Assembly (NCBI GenBank): GCA_021741195.1
Contig: JAIOYL010000014.1
Span: 1-34,034 of the forward strand
Length of the DNA: 34,034 nt
Source of the DNA: Sneathiella sp.
GTDB taxonomy: Bacteria > Pseudomonadota > Alphaproteobacteria > Sneathiellales > Sneathiellaceae
Direction: 5' to 3'
Made by a program: the position numbers and the translations under genes. Below the pieces are notes generated by a model. That model made no database searches, was not told the DNA's origin, and saw only the letters and a list, made by a program, of their open reading frames with translations. Below, in pieces: positions 9,517 through 20,108 of the stretch (within the stretch, counting starts at the first letter, position 1; each line of letters begins with the position of its first letter).

Positions 9517-10029
9517 ATGAACGAAGACATCACATTCATCCTTGGCGGCGTGCGCTCCGGCAAAAGCAGATTTGCAGAAAAGCACGCGCGTCAAAGCAAA
9601 CGACAGCGGATATATCTTGCGACAGCCGAGGCCTACGATGCTGAAATGGAAACCCGGATAGCACGACATCAGGAAGACCGCGGTGACGGCTGGACGACCA
9701 TTGAGGAGCCCGTCGATCTTGGCGGCGCGCTCATAAAACAATCTAGCGAAAATAACATTATCCTTGTCGATTGCCTGACACTCTGGCTCAGCAATATCAT
9801 GGGGCGCGAACTTGCCATTGATGAAGAGGTCGACAAGCTGCTCGCCGCCATAAAAAATCTCCCCGGCCCGATTATCTTTGTTTCCAACGAAGTGGGTCAG
9901 GGCATCGTTCCGGACAATGCACTTGCGCGGGCATTCCGGGATCACGCCGGACGGCTGCATCAGCGATTGGCAGAAATCGCCAATTCAGTCTATTTTGTAA
10001 CGGCGGGACTGCCGCAGAAATTGAAATAG
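9517..10029 (+). CDS. cobU: Adenosylcobinamide kinase / adenosylcobinamide-phosphate guanylyltransferase (CobU/CobP)
   Basis: ITFILGGVRSGKSRFAEKHA (P-loop), RIARHQEDRGDGWTTIEEP, LVDCLTLWLSN. ORF track starts at TTG 9502; ATG at 9517 just after the cobB stop is preferred. Confidence 0.94.
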   Translation: MNEDITFILGGVRSGKSRFAEKHARQSKRQRIYLATAEAYDAEMETRIARHQEDRGDGWTTIEEPVDLGGALIKQSSENNIILVDCLTLWLSNIMGRELAIDEEVDKLLAAIKNLPGPIIFVSNEVGQGIVPDNALARAFRDHAGRLHQRLAEIANSVYFVTAGLPQKLK

Positions 10030-10036
10030 GCAAAAA

Positions 10037-10828
10037 ATGGCTGACCCCCTTTCACGCGAACTTCCACCCTACAGGGGCGGCTGGGCCCAGGATTTTCTTG
10101 TGTCCTTGGTGTTCCTGACGCGGCTGCCAGTCCGGCCCGCCTTCACGTTCGAATTGAACGCGCTCAAATCCGCCTGCCGCGCGTTCGCGCTTGTAGGTCT
10201 AATCGTTGGCGGTCTTTCCGGCACAGTGTATATTGTCGCCTCATTTCTCGGCGTGCCGGAACTCATCGCTGCGCTGCTCGCAATTGCAGCGCAAGTTCTA
10301 ATTACCGGCGCCCTTCATGAAGACGCCATCGGAGATGTCGCAGATGGCTTCGGCGGCGGATCGGACAAGGAAAAAAAGCTTGCGATCATGCGTGACAGCC
10401 GCGTCGGCACCTATGCTGTCGTGACCCTTGTTCTGGTGATAGGGATCAAATCCGCGGCCATCAGTGCGGTATCGGACACCCTGATGGGATTCGCCATCAT
10501 TGTCACCGCCGCCTCAATCAGCCGCGGCGTGATGTGCTGGGCGCTCTATTTCCTGCCCGCCGCACGCGGCGACGGTTTAGGACGCGGGGCAGGCCATCCA
10601 GACATGATAGCACCGCTTTGGTCGACCTTCCTTATCATCCTGATCGCAGTCCTGATACTCGGGCCTCAGCTTGGCGCAATTGCGCTCTTTGCCGCGATAT
10701 GTGGCGCGACATTGATGGGACTGATTGCCTGGCGGCAAATCGGCGGGCAAACCGGAGATGTTCTCGGCGCCATCCAGCAGCTTTCGGAACTCGCCGTCCT
10801 GGTTACCTGCCTCGCGGTAGTTGGCTAA
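10037..10828 (+). CDS. cobS: Adenosylcobinamide-GDP ribazoletransferase (cobalamin synthase, CobS/CobV)
   Basis: 263 aa membrane protein: FLVSLVFLTRLPV, TGALHEDAIGDVADGFGGGSDKEKKLAIMRDSRVGTYAV. Confidence 0.94.
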   Translation: MADPLSRELPPYRGGWAQDFLVSLVFLTRLPVRPAFTFELNALKSACRAFALVGLIVGGLSGTVYIVASFLGVPELIAALLAIAAQVLITGALHEDAIGDVADGFGGGSDKEKKLAIMRDSRVGTYAVVTLVLVIGIKSAAISAVSDTLMGFAIIVTAASISRGVMCWALYFLPAARGDGLGRGAGHPDMIAPLWSTFLIILIAVLILGPQLGAIALFAAICGATLMGLIAWRQIGGQTGDVLGAIQQLSELAVLVTCLAVVG

Positions 10829-10838
10829 AGGCAACATA

Positions 10839-13364
10839 TCAGGATTTTTTCGGCTTCACACGCTGGGTTGCTTCCGCCTGCAAGGGATCGTCGGGCCAAT
10901 AATGTTTGGGGTACCGGCCCTTTAAATCCTTCTTGACCTCCTGATAGGTGGTCCGCCAGAAACTGCCGAGGTCCTGCGTGATCTGTACGGGGCGGCGTGC
11001 CGGCGACAGGAGATGAACCGAGACGGACACTTTTCCATCTGCAAGCTTTGGTACCTCCTTAAGCCCGAAAACCTCTTGCAGCCGGACCGCAAGCACCGGA
11101 TTGTCCGGGTCCGCGTAGTCGAGACGGATATGCGATCCGCTCGGCACTTCAATGGCTTCGGGCGCAAATTTCCGAAGGCGCGCCAGTTGATCCCGGCTCA
11201 ACTGGTCTTGCAGAATGTCAGCAAGATTAAGCCTTTGAACCTCCGCCAACCGTGACATTCCGGCAAGGTAGGGCAGCAACCAGTCATCAAGCGTCTCTGA
11301 CAAGGCGGCTGTGGAGAAATCCGGCCAACCCGCTTCTGGTTCGTGCTTTCTCGCGAAATTCGCCCGGTCCGTAAGCGTGCGGGCTGCGGCATCCCATGAC
11401 AGCATTTGCAAACCCTTGCGTCGAACAGCTCCGAGCAATGCGTCGGCGATTTCTTCAGGGGCCGGAATATCAATTCTTTGCTGACTGAGAAGGAGCGCAC
11501 CGAGTTTTCGCTCTGATACAGCCAGAACCCTCTCCCTCTTGTCATCCCAGAAAACCCGCCGCGCTAAAATAATGCTGGCGGCGAAATTCTCCTCGATGTC
11601 GCGCGCGAGAATTGGGGCTGCCAGATCAATCCGCGCCTCCCGTCCCTTCCCATCAAGATCAGCAACAACGACGTAAGGTTCCCCTTGCAGCCTGTCATTC
11701 TCGGAAAGCCGAGCCCCCCGGCCGCCAGACAGGCGGTATTGGAGGCGGCTTTCTTCGCGAAGCTCGCCAATCCGATCCGGATAGGCAAAAGCAAGCAATA
11801 AACCGGCCCTGGAAACATCCATGTCCTTTTGCTTTATGGCAAGCCGCCGCGCGAGATCCTGGCTGACCCGAAGGACCTGATTGATCGCCGCAGTTTCATA
11901 CCCTGCCTGTCTGGTTTTCTTCCGTCTAGCCTGCGCCAGAATTTCGAGCCGGTCCCGAAGATCGGCATTTGGAAACTCCCGGTCGCGACGGAAAATATCC
12001 CGTTCTGAAAGAAGTGCTGCAATATCGCAGGCGAAGCTTTCGGCGCCGATGTCCCGCGCCCTTATGACCATGCCAGCGAGCCTTGGATGAAGCGGTAATC
12101 TGACAATTTCCTCTCCCAGAGGCGTTATCTTCCCCTCCCCGTCAAGTGCGCCAAGAGCCTTCAGAATATCCTTCGCTTGCGAGACCAATCCAGCTGGCGG
12201 CTCACTCATCCAGGTAAGTTCAGAGACATCCTGCACACCCCATTTGGCGAGTTCCAGCACGAGGGTACTCAGGTCCGCCGTCATAATCTCGGGCGCGGCA
12301 TGTTCGGTCAAACCGCGATCCTCTGCCGCCGTCCAGAGGCGGTAGCAAATCCCCGGTCCCAATCGCCCGGCGCGGCCGCGTCGTTGATCGGCGGAGGCAC
12401 GGGAAACGCGCTGAGTCACAAGCTGGCTCATACCGCTGTTCGGATCGAAAACCGCGCTTCGAGCCTGCCCGGCGTCAATGACAACCCGCACGCCTTCGAT
12501 GGTCAGGCTGGTCTCAGCGATATCCGTCGAGAGCACTATTTTGCGCCTTCCCGCTGGACCAGGTTCGATGGCCATGTCCTGTTCCTTCTGGCTGAGATTA
12601 CCGTATAGAGGCAGCACCAGCGCGTCCGCCAATGCATGTGATCCCGCTAAAAGCTTTTGCGTACGATTTATTTCACCCGCTCCCGGAAGAAAGACGAGGA
12701 TATCGCCACATTCTTCCGTCATCGCTCTCTTGACAGCCTGCACCACGTTTCCTTCAATACGGCCTGTCGGCGGTCGGTCAAGAAACCGCGATTCAACGGG
12801 GAACTGCCGACCTGTGCTTTGAACAACCGGTGCATGCCCAAGGAAAGATGCGAGACGGCCCATATCCAGCGTTGCCGACATCACGAGGATTTTCAAATCC
12901 TCGCGCAATATCTCCTGCACCTGCCGGGAGAGAGCGAGGCCAAGATCGGTCTGCAGGCTCCGTTCATGAAATTCATCAAAAATAATCAGGCCTATATCAG
13001 AGAGTTCCGGATCCGTCTGCAACCGTCGCGTCAGGATACCTTCCGTGACAACTTCTATACGCGTTCGTCTGCTGACTTTTGTATCCATCCGAACGCGATG
13101 ACCAACCGTCTCGCCAACTTCCTCCCCCATCAGGGAGGCCATCCGACGGGCGGCGGCGCGGGCCGCGAGGCGGCGCGGCTCCAGCATGATGATTTTTTTT
13201 GGTCCAGCGAGCCCCGCGCTCAACAGATAAAGTGGCACCAGCGTAGTTTTCCCCGCCCCCGGGGCTGCCTGCAACACCACGGCAGGGCTAATCTTCAACG
13301 CATTTTTCAGTGCCGGCAGTATATCAACAACGGGAAGGCCGGTTTTTGCAAAATCAACTGTCAT
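10839..13364 (-). CDS. hrpB: ATP-dependent helicase HrpB
   Basis: 841 aa: LQAAPGAGKTTLVPLYLL (Walker A), IIFDEFHERSLQTDLGLAL (DExH), LSTDIAETSLTIEGVRVVIDAG, DQRRGRAGRLGPGICYRLW. C-terminal HrpB domain with KGRYPKHYWPDDPLQA. Confidence 0.95.
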   Translation of the reverse strand: MTVDFAKTGLPVVDILPALKNALKISPAVVLQAAPGAGKTTLVPLYLLSAGLAGPKKIIMLEPRRLAARAAARRMASLMGEEVGETVGHRVRMDTKVSRRTRIEVVTEGILTRRLQTDPELSDIGLIIFDEFHERSLQTDLGLALSRQVQEILREDLKILVMSATLDMGRLASFLGHAPVVQSTGRQFPVESRFLDRPPTGRIEGNVVQAVKRAMTEECGDILVFLPGAGEINRTQKLLAGSHALADALVLPLYGNLSQKEQDMAIEPGPAGRRKIVLSTDIAETSLTIEGVRVVIDAGQARSAVFDPNSGMSQLVTQRVSRASADQRRGRAGRLGPGICYRLWTAAEDRGLTEHAAPEIMTADLSTLVLELAKWGVQDVSELTWMSEPPAGLVSQAKDILKALGALDGEGKITPLGEEIVRLPLHPRLAGMVIRARDIGAESFACDIAALLSERDIFRRDREFPNADLRDRLEILAQARRKKTRQAGYETAAINQVLRVSQDLARRLAIKQKDMDVSRAGLLLAFAYPDRIGELREESRLQYRLSGGRGARLSENDRLQGEPYVVVADLDGKGREARIDLAAPILARDIEENFAASIILARRVFWDDKRERVLAVSERKLGALLLSQQRIDIPAPEEIADALLGAVRRKGLQMLSWDAAARTLTDRANFARKHEPEAGWPDFSTAALSETLDDWLLPYLAGMSRLAEVQRLNLADILQDQLSRDQLARLRKFAPEAIEVPSGSHIRLDYADPDNPVLAVRLQEVFGLKEVPKLADGKVSVSVHLLSPARRPVQITQDLGSFWRTTYQEVKKDLKGRYPKHYWPDDPLQAEATQRVKPKKS

Positions 13365-15514
13365 CTTTTGTCGCCCAGTCCAGCCAGAGCACGTCCAAAC
13401 ATTGGAAAAAGAGTGAGCGCAGCGGCTCCGGCAAATACGGCGCCAACGACGACTTCGCCGCCGAACCGGGCAGTTGGCGGAAAACCGGAGCTTGAAAAAA
13501 TTAGAAACCCTGTCGCGATAATACCGCTTGAGGCAATGATGCCTCTGGATTGCTCACGCAGGGCCGAACCCCATGCTGCGTCATGTTTCCCGTTCAGCCG
13601 GTATCGGTTGAACGAGAGCGCAAGATGGATGAGCGCATCCACAGCGATCCCGAAACAGACGTTGGCGGCGGGTGCCGAGATGATATCCACAGGCACGGCG
13701 AACCATCCTGCACCGCCCAGTATGGTGAGCGGAATAAGGGCAGATGTTAGAACCATCGCGGCCGTGATCGCTATACTCCGGCTGACGATCCAGGCAATTC
13801 CTGCAAACAGGAGAAGGAGGCCCGCAATCCCCATTAGCAGGCTCGTCGCGACAAGCTCGGATAATCTTCCCTGCAGGACATAAACGCCGCCGGTCAATAC
13901 CGGTTTGAACCCTGCATTTTTGACGATCTGCTGAAGTTTAGCCGTTATCTGGTTACGGTCCTGTTGCCGTCCCTCTTCCTTCATCCGTAGCACATATAAG
14001 ACCTCACTCCGGTCCTCGCTCAGGAAATTTTCAGCGACATGCTGATTTATGCCGAGCGACAGCAGGCTGATAATTTCCCGCCAGGGCAGCAGGAAGGCGA
14101 GCGGATGATTATTGGCTTCCGCCATCAGGGCTGGCAGCGAAATAACCGTCCCTATATTTTTTTCGGCAAGCAGATTCTTATGTAGCCTCCACATGGCCTC
14201 ATACCCTGCCTCATTATCGAGCCGCCCGCCATTTTCAAGCCGGACGACAAGCTTCACCGGGCTGCTGCCGCCATTTTTATCGATAAAGGTCAAATCCTCC
14301 CGCAGCTCCGATCCCACTGCAAAATAGGACAGGAGGCTTGGGTCGGTATTAAGCCTAAAAAGTCCCTGAACCGAGACGGCGGCGATCAACAGAAGACAAA
14401 TACCCACGCAATATAGCATCCAAACAAGCCGTTTCGATGGCTTTGCCGCCACGCGGGACATGGCTTCCCGAGGCGTGCGACGCGTTGCAAACAGCAGGAA
14501 AACCGGATAAAGCGCAAAACTGCAAAGAAGCGCCACAATGGCCCCGACAATGCCGCCCATGCCCAGCTGACGAAGCGGTTCCGCAGCAACCATCAGGAGG
14601 GTTGCAAAGCCGAGAAGCGTTGTCACCATACACCAGAAAGATGCCTTGAAGGTCTGAAGGACAGCCTGTTTTACCGCACTGACCTTGTCCGGCTGGGTAA
14701 GCTGCCGCCAATTCGACGTGAGATAGATAACCTGCGACTCGACCAGCACGAATACGATAATGGCGAGGTTTGCTGTCAGGATGCCAACGGGCTGGCCAAT
14801 CCCCTGCAGGATCAACAACGTCAGGAATATCGCCGTAATACCACTGGCGCTTGCCCCAAGCGCAATCACGGGCGAGCGAAAAACGGTCAGCAGGATAACA
14901 GAGAAAATAACGAGCGATACTGTACTGAATAGCTGCATGTCGTGAACAAGGTTTCTTCTGATCTGCTCGACGATATAGGGCATTCCGGACGAGCGGATGC
15001 GAAAGGCGTCTCCCTCGTCGAAAAGCCGCGCCGCTGCTTCAACTTCTGCGACCAAATTAGATGTATCCTGAGTCCCGACAAACGCGATAATCAACGTGGC
15101 GCGATTGTCCTCACTTACTAGAAGCGGGCGCCAGAACGGGCTCTCGCTCGCCGCCCGGACGCTATCAGGTCCCGCCGCCGCGCTGACCAGACGGGTAATC
15201 CCGGGAATTTTCTCAATGTTCCTTGAGAACGTCGCAAGGCGGTCGTAATAGCCGCCGGAAAATATATCCGTGCCCGCCACGCTGATGACAAGAAACTCGT
15301 CGGATGGGAAGAGCTCATGAATACGAGCGGACTGGGCAAGGTCAGGATCGTTAGAGCCAAAAAAGAAATCGGGAGAAACCTTTGGATTCAAGTCGACGAG
15401 GCTTAAAAACAGGGTAACGACCAGTGCCATAACGAACAGGCACGCCGCCATCAGGCGCGTCTCAATCAGCATAAAAAAAGAACCCATAGGCAGGCCGTTC
15501 CTCCTGTGGCACAA
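13361..15514 (-). CDS. RND/MMPL superfamily transporter (COG1033-like), substrate unknown
   Basis: 717 aa with two hydrophobic repeat halves separated by soluble loops (SPDFFFGSNDPDLAQSARIHELFPSDEFLVISVAG; NTDPSLLSYFAVGSELREDLTFIDKNGGSSPVKLVV). More likely start is ATG 15487 (MGSFFMLIETRLMAACLF) downstream of AGGAGG. 4-bp overlap with hrpB. Confidence 0.8.
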   Translation of the reverse strand: MCHRRNGLPMGSFFMLIETRLMAACLFVMALVVTLFLSLVDLNPKVSPDFFFGSNDPDLAQSARIHELFPSDEFLVISVAGTDIFSGGYYDRLATFSRNIEKIPGITRLVSAAAGPDSVRAASESPFWRPLLVSEDNRATLIIAFVGTQDTSNLVAEVEAAARLFDEGDAFRIRSSGMPYIVEQIRRNLVHDMQLFSTVSLVIFSVILLTVFRSPVIALGASASGITAIFLTLLILQGIGQPVGILTANLAIIVFVLVESQVIYLTSNWRQLTQPDKVSAVKQAVLQTFKASFWCMVTTLLGFATLLMVAAEPLRQLGMGGIVGAIVALLCSFALYPVFLLFATRRTPREAMSRVAAKPSKRLVWMLYCVGICLLLIAAVSVQGLFRLNTDPSLLSYFAVGSELREDLTFIDKNGGSSPVKLVVRLENGGRLDNEAGYEAMWRLHKNLLAEKNIGTVISLPALMAEANNHPLAFLLPWREIISLLSLGINQHVAENFLSEDRSEVLYVLRMKEEGRQQDRNQITAKLQQIVKNAGFKPVLTGGVYVLQGRLSELVATSLLMGIAGLLLLFAGIAWIVSRSIAITAAMVLTSALIPLTILGGAGWFAVPVDIISAPAANVCFGIAVDALIHLALSFNRYRLNGKHDAAWGSALREQSRGIIASSGIIATGFLIFSSSGFPPTARFGGEVVVGAVFAGAAALTLFPMFGRALAGLGDKR

Positions 15515-15575
15515 TACATATGGCTATTGTTATCAGTCATGCGAACTCAACCTTACTAAATCCCGATTACTGTCT

Positions 15576-16322
15576 ATGTTACAACAGATTTCAGAAATTG
15601 AAGCCCATTCCCGTGGCGCCATACCGGCGCTTCACACGGAAGAGTATGACGGCTGGCATTTGCGTTTCGCCAGGAACCATACACGCCGCGCCAATTCGGT
15701 CAATGTCCTGACGCCCGGCATACTGCCGCTGTCTGAGAAGATTGGGCATTGCGAAGCATCTTATGAGCGTGTCGAACAATCCTGTCATTTCCGCCTGACA
15801 CCCCTAGCGGATCCCGATCTCGATGACGAACTCGCGGCAAGAGGATATGGTTTTTTCGGGGAAACAGAGGTCAGGGCCATCAACCTGCCGGAACTCGAAT
15901 TGCCGGAAATCAGTCCGGATGTCCAGATATCCGATTGCTATTCGGAAACCTGGTTGAGCGGCCTCGCTGCATTAACCGGGCAAAATATGGAAAAACAGGC
16001 GGTTTTTCGCGAAATGTTGGACCATATCGACATGGATATCCATTGCCTAGGCATTTCCCGAGGATCGAAAATCGTCGCCTGCGGCCTTGGCGTCAGTTCA
16101 TCGACCCATCTCGGGCTTTTCGAATTTGCCACCCATCCGAAATATCGCCGTCAGGGTCTGGCTGCCCGAATAGCCTGGCATCTTCTTGGCGAAGCAAAGA
16201 AGACCGGACTCGAATGGGCTTACCTCCAGGTCGTGAAATCCAATAAAGCGGGGATCGACTTCTGGGGGCGCGTCGGATTTACCGAACCATTATACAGCTA
16301 TCACTACCGGACAAAATCATAG
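15576..16322 (+). CDS. GNAT family N-acetyltransferase, substrate unknown
   Basis: 248 aa. C-terminal GNAT acetyl-CoA motif: [32 protein letters not shown]...[21 protein letters not shown]. Confidence 0.85.
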   Translation: MLQQISEIEAHSRGAIPALHTEEYDGWHLRFARNHTRRANSVNVLTPGILPLSEKIGHCEASYERVEQSCHFRLTPLADPDLDDELAARGYGFFGETEVRAINLPELELPEISPDVQISDCYSETWLSGLAALTGQNMEKQAVFREMLDHIDMDIHCLGISRGSKIVACGLGVSSSTHLGLFEFATHPKYRRQGLAARIAWHLLGEAKKTGLEWAYLQVVKSNKAGIDFWGRVGFTEPLYSYHYRTKS

Positions 16323-16805
16323 CTCAAGCCTTATGTCCGGCTCGTCAAAATAATATTCGTCACAGTTCTCGCCTTCGCCGCCGCGATCGATGACGAGAAA
16401 ATCACTCACCGCTTCCAAAGCGAGGACCGGATGATGCCAGGTTCCGGCATGGTAATTGACGCCCTGGCTACCCGTCGACAGAAAGGCGCGTAGATCGTCA
16501 GGCGCAACCGTATCGCCTTTTGGCGCCACCAGCACCAGATAGGGGCGATTATTGAGCGGAACGAAGGCCTGACTACCTTTTGGGTGCCGCTCGACCAACC
16601 GGACGGCCAGCGGATAGCTAAGCGGGCTTGCGCGGAAAATATTTACGAGGACCCAGCCGCCAGCGTCCGTTTCAATCTTCGCCAGATCGTGAAAACGGAC
16701 GGTTGATCCCTCATTGATCAGAAAATTATCTGCGCCGTCGGTTTCGATCACATCGCCGAAGGGCGCAAAACCTTCTCTCGTGAGCGGTGCTATTTTCAGT
16801 TTCAT
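16317..16805 (-). CDS. allA: Ureidoglycolate lyase
   Basis: 162 aa: [96 protein letters not shown]. Confidence 0.95.
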   Translation of the reverse strand: MKLKIAPLTREGFAPFGDVIETDGADNFLINEGSTVRFHDLAKIETDAGGWVLVNIFRASPLSYPLAVRLVERHPKGSQAFVPLNNRPYLVLVAPKGDTVAPDDLRAFLSTGSQGVNYHAGTWHHPVLALEAVSDFLVIDRGGEGENCDEYYFDEPDIRLEL

Positions 16806-17827
16806 TTGCCCAACCTGCTGATTTTTCCATAAAGCCTGAGGCGGCTGACCCCGCCATCGGGGATGATGTTCAGGCGGGCATGGCTCACTGGGCCTATATC
16901 CGCCACTTCACGCTCAAATTTGTGGATCGCATCCATGGTGAGCTTCTGTTCGGGAAGAAGCGTTTTCCAGAACATGCTTTGGGTCACCAGAGAATCCTCC
17001 GTGCCGCCGGTCACCAGCGCCGCCTGTATGGAGCAACGGTCCGGATAATTTCCCTTGAAATGAGCCGTATCGACTTCTATTTTCGAAATCACGCCGGGAT
17101 AGCCAAGAGCGATCAGGGCCCAATCATTCCCCGGCTCCCGGCGACGACGGGTTTCCCATCCGTCCCCCATATTTACGCCACGTCCCGGTGCAAGGATTTG
17201 TGACGGAGTACCATAATGCTGGTCGCTGGCCGCGATCCCCCGCCCGCCGTTGACGAGGGCTGCAAGATCAATAAGTTCGTTCGGATCGTGTTTTTCCCAG
17301 TTACACTGGACCTCACCATAGACACGAAGCCGTGCAACGCCGCCGTCCGGATAGATGTTGAGACGCAAATGGCTCCATGTTTTACTGTCCGCAATCGCGT
17401 GCAGGTGAGGGCTGTTTCCCTTCAAACTGACGGCGGGCAGGATTTCTGTCCATTTTGTTGCCGCGGTCGGTTCTCCCTCAACAAGGCAGGCCTCCAGCGA
17501 TGCGGCAGGCGGAAAATTTCCGGTAAAATGGCTGGTATCAATATTCACTCCGTGAATGATGCCGGACAGACCAAGGCGGATAATACAATGATCGAACCCT
17601 TCTCCGCGTTTGCGGCGGCTTTCCCATCCATCCATCCATTTCCCGTTATCATCATATTTGTCAGCAATGAAGACAGGCTCCGCTGGGTCGATCAACCGCG
17701 ATTTATCAGCGAAGAAATCATCGGTCGCGAAGATCACCTCACTGCCGAGGCGCGGCGAGGCAAGATCAATAAATTTCACGGCAAACCCGGCGGTGTCAGT
17801 GGACAACAAGGTCATTCTTTTCTCCAT
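16802..17827 (-). CDS. alc: Allantoicase
   Basis: 341 aa with two allantoicase repeats: [59 protein letters not shown] and [54 protein letters not shown]. Confidence 0.96.
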   Translation of the reverse strand: MEKRMTLLSTDTAGFAVKFIDLASPRLGSEVIFATDDFFADKSRLIDPAEPVFIADKYDDNGKWMDGWESRRKRGEGFDHCIIRLGLSGIIHGVNIDTSHFTGNFPPAASLEACLVEGEPTAATKWTEILPAVSLKGNSPHLHAIADSKTWSHLRLNIYPDGGVARLRVYGEVQCNWEKHDPNELIDLAALVNGGRGIAASDQHYGTPSQILAPGRGVNMGDGWETRRRREPGNDWALIALGYPGVISKIEVDTAHFKGNYPDRCSIQAALVTGGTEDSLVTQSMFWKTLLPEQKLTMDAIHKFEREVADIGPVSHARLNIIPDGGVSRLRLYGKISRLGK

Positions 17828-17856
17828 CAGCGGGGCTCTGGAGCCCTCTAAAATCT

Positions 17857-18369
17857 CTACAAATCCATCAATCGGAAACGGGCAATCTTGTCTATTTCAG
17901 CAAGCGCCGTCCGAAATTCTTCATCTGCCGAATTTTTCAGGCGCCTCTCAAACCCTGCCAGAATATCATAGCGATTGCTGTTCCTGACTGCTTTGATAAA
18001 AGGAAAGCCGAATTTGTTTTTATAGGCCTTGTTATAGGTTTGGAATGCCGCGAATTCCCCAGGACTGCAATCTCCAAGCCCCGCGCCTGATTGTTCTGAC
18101 GTTGACGCCGTCGTCAGTACGCCTTGCACGGCTGCCTTTCCAGCGAGGTCGGGATGTGCCTTGATCAGTGCACGCTTTTCAGATTCCGCCGCATCGGCGA
18201 CGATGCCGGCCATCAGATCGGCAAGCGCGTCCACCTCATCATGCTTTTCCATGATTCCCGCTGCCCAGGCCCGCTCGGCAACCCAGGGAGAGTGCTCATA
18301 TATTCCGCCAAATCTTTCAATAAATTGAACATAGTTCATTTTACTAGGTAACATGCTAAATTTTGTCAC
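17857..18369 (-). CDS. uraD: 2-oxo-4-hydroxy-4-carboxy-5-ureidoimidazoline (OHCU) decarboxylase
   Basis: 170 aa: [50 protein letters not shown]. Possible shorter start at 18339. Confidence 0.94.
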   Translation of the reverse strand: MTKFSMLPSKMNYVQFIERFGGIYEHSPWVAERAWAAGIMEKHDEVDALADLMAGIVADAAESEKRALIKAHPDLAGKAAVQGVLTTASTSEQSGAGLGDCSPGEFAAFQTYNKAYKNKFGFPFIKAVRNSNRYDILAGFERRLKNSADEEFRTALAEIDKIARFRLMDL

Positions 18370-19298
18370 TTATCGATTTTCCCCGAGTTTGGCGGATGTT
18401 GTTCATGCCAGTGCCGGGCGATCTCAATACGGCGGCAAAACCAGACCGCGTCATGCCCCTTGGCATATTTGAGGAAGCGCTTGAGCGCGGCGATCCGCCC
18501 CGGTCGCCCGACGAGTCGGCAATGCAGGCCGACCGACATCATTTTAGGCGCCGTCGCTCCCTCCTCATAGAATGTGTCGAAGCTGTCCTTGAGATAAGTG
18601 AAATACTGATCGCCACTATTGAACCCCTGCAGGGATGCGAAGCGCATGTCATTCACATCAAGTGAATAGGGAACAATGAGTTGATGACGGCCCACTTCCG
18701 TGATCCAGTAAGGCAGATCGTCGTCATAGGCGTCAGCATCGTAGAGGAACCCGCCCTCTTCCGCCACCAACCGCCGTGTGTTGGGGCTGGTCCGGCCGGT
18801 ATACCAACCCAATGGCCGCTGGCCCGTCATCCGCTCAATTATCTCGATCGCCTGTCGCATATGGGAGCGCTCGACAGTTTCGGGCACATACTGATAATTG
18901 ATCCAGCGGTAGCCATGGCTGCAAATCTCATGACCAAGATCAACAAAGGCCCGCGTAACCTCCGGATTCCTTTCGAGAGCCATAGCCACGCCGAAAATGG
19001 TGAGCGGGATATCAAATTTCTCGAACAACCGGAGCAGGCGCCAAACACCTGCACGGCTGCCATACTCATAGAGCGATTCCATGCTGATATGGCGAACACC
19101 AACAAGCGGCTGGGCACCGATGATTTCCGACAGAAAGGATTCCGATGCATCATCCCCGTGCAGGATTGAGTTCTCACCGCCCTCCTCATAATTGAGGACA
19201 AATTGCAGCGCAATACGGGCCCCTCCCGGCCATTTTGGATCCGGTGGCGTCGCGCCATAGCCAATCATGTCACGGGGGTATTTTCCCTTCCCGGTCAC
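18366..19298 (-). CDS. puuE: Allantoinase, polysaccharide-deacetylase-like PuuE type
   Basis: 310 aa: YPRDMIGYGATPPDPKWPGGARIALQFVLNYEEGGENSILHGD, HEICSHGYRWINYQ, GWYTGRTSPNTRRL, GLHCRLVGRPGRIAALKRFLKY. Confidence 0.95.
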   Translation of the reverse strand: MTGKGKYPRDMIGYGATPPDPKWPGGARIALQFVLNYEEGGENSILHGDDASESFLSEIIGAQPLVGVRHISMESLYEYGSRAGVWRLLRLFEKFDIPLTIFGVAMALERNPEVTRAFVDLGHEICSHGYRWINYQYVPETVERSHMRQAIEIIERMTGQRPLGWYTGRTSPNTRRLVAEEGGFLYDADAYDDDLPYWITEVGRHQLIVPYSLDVNDMRFASLQGFNSGDQYFTYLKDSFDTFYEEGATAPKMMSVGLHCRLVGRPGRIAALKRFLKYAKGHDAVWFCRRIEIARHWHEQHPPNSGKIDK

Positions 19299-20041
19299 GC
19301 AACTTCCCCCGATTTGACTGATGGTTTAGAAAAAATCGAATACAGATCGGCTTTAGGCTCAGTATCGCTTAAATTGAGTTGGTCTTCACAGGCTTGCAAA
19401 TGAGCCTGCATCAGGGCAACCGCCTGTTCCTCATTCCCGCCTTCAATCGCCTCAATAATGTCCGTATGTTCAGCACAGCTGCAAGGTGAAAGATTTCCCT
19501 TCTGATATTGTACAATGATCAGCGATGTGCGGGAAACCAGTTCCTTGACATAGGCTGCCAACGTCTCATTTCCGGCGATTACCGCCAGTTTCAGATGAAA
19601 ATCCCCAGAGAGGCGAACCCAAGCCTCATGATTCCCCTTGTCCAGGCTCTGCCGTTCCGCCGATACAGATCTCCGGAGATCCCTTATACCTGTCGGTGTC
19701 TGGTTCCGGACGGCCATTCGCACAATCCCTTCCTCGATCAGGCGTCGCGCCTGCAGGACTTCATGCGCCTCGTCAGGTGTCGGTTCCGAGACGAAGGCAC
19801 CCCGGTTCGGATGAATTTGCACAATCCGCTCATGAGCCAGCCGTTGCAAAACAGTCCTGATTACCGTGCGGCTAACGCCAAATATTTCGCCGAGAGTGTC
19901 CTCGGATAACTTGGTGCCAGGGGCTAATCGTTGCTCTAGAATGGCGGCAAACATGTCTTCATATATGCGCTCGTTCTGGGCGGCCTTGCGCGGTGGCTTA
20001 TCGGTCCGGTTCAAAGCGACTGTTGGGGCAGTCCTGCTCAT
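19295..20041 (-). CDS. GntR-family transcriptional regulator (FCD effector domain), probable regulator of the purine locus
   Basis: 248 aa: KLSEDTLGEIFGVSRTVIRTVLQRLAHERIVQIHPNRGAFVSEPTPDEAHEVLQARRLIEEGIVRMA (wHTH plus FCD start). First gene of the leftward purine operon, divergent from uraH. Confidence 0.9.
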   Translation of the reverse strand: MSRTAPTVALNRTDKPPRKAAQNERIYEDMFAAILEQRLAPGTKLSEDTLGEIFGVSRTVIRTVLQRLAHERIVQIHPNRGAFVSEPTPDEAHEVLQARRLIEEGIVRMAVRNQTPTGIRDLRRSVSAERQSLDKGNHEAWVRLSGDFHLKLAVIAGNETLAAYVKELVSRTSLIIVQYQKGNLSPCSCAEHTDIIEAIEGGNEEQAVALMQAHLQACEDQLNLSDTEPKADLYSIFSKPSVKSGEVA

Positions 20042-20076
20042 GAAAAATCCTCAAATTTATGCGATTCCCTCACTCC

Positions 20077-20108
20077 ATTTATACAATATAAAAAATTATT
20101 GTATACAA
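20077..20108. promoter_or_regulatory. Candidate GntR operator pair overlapping a candidate leftward promoter
   Basis: Perfect palindrome TTGTATACAA (20099-20108) and a second related site ATTTATACAA (20077-20086) 22 bp away. On the minus strand, TTGTAT-N17-TGTATA resembles -35/-10 boxes and falls on the two sites. Confidence 0.5.

Noticed and set aside
12657-13883. 408 aa plus-strand ORF spanning the hrpB/RND junction
   Set aside because: Antisense to two strongly supported genes; composition (Arg/Pro/Ser-rich, no recognisable domain) fits a shadow ORF in GC-rich DNA.
17216-17851. 211 aa plus-strand ORF
   Set aside because: Fully antisense to allantoicase, which has strong repeat-level homology.
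18799-18806. GGTATACC palindrome inside puuE as an additional GntR site
   Set aside because: Intragenic, only 8 bp, differs from TTGTATACAA at flanking positions; likely chance.
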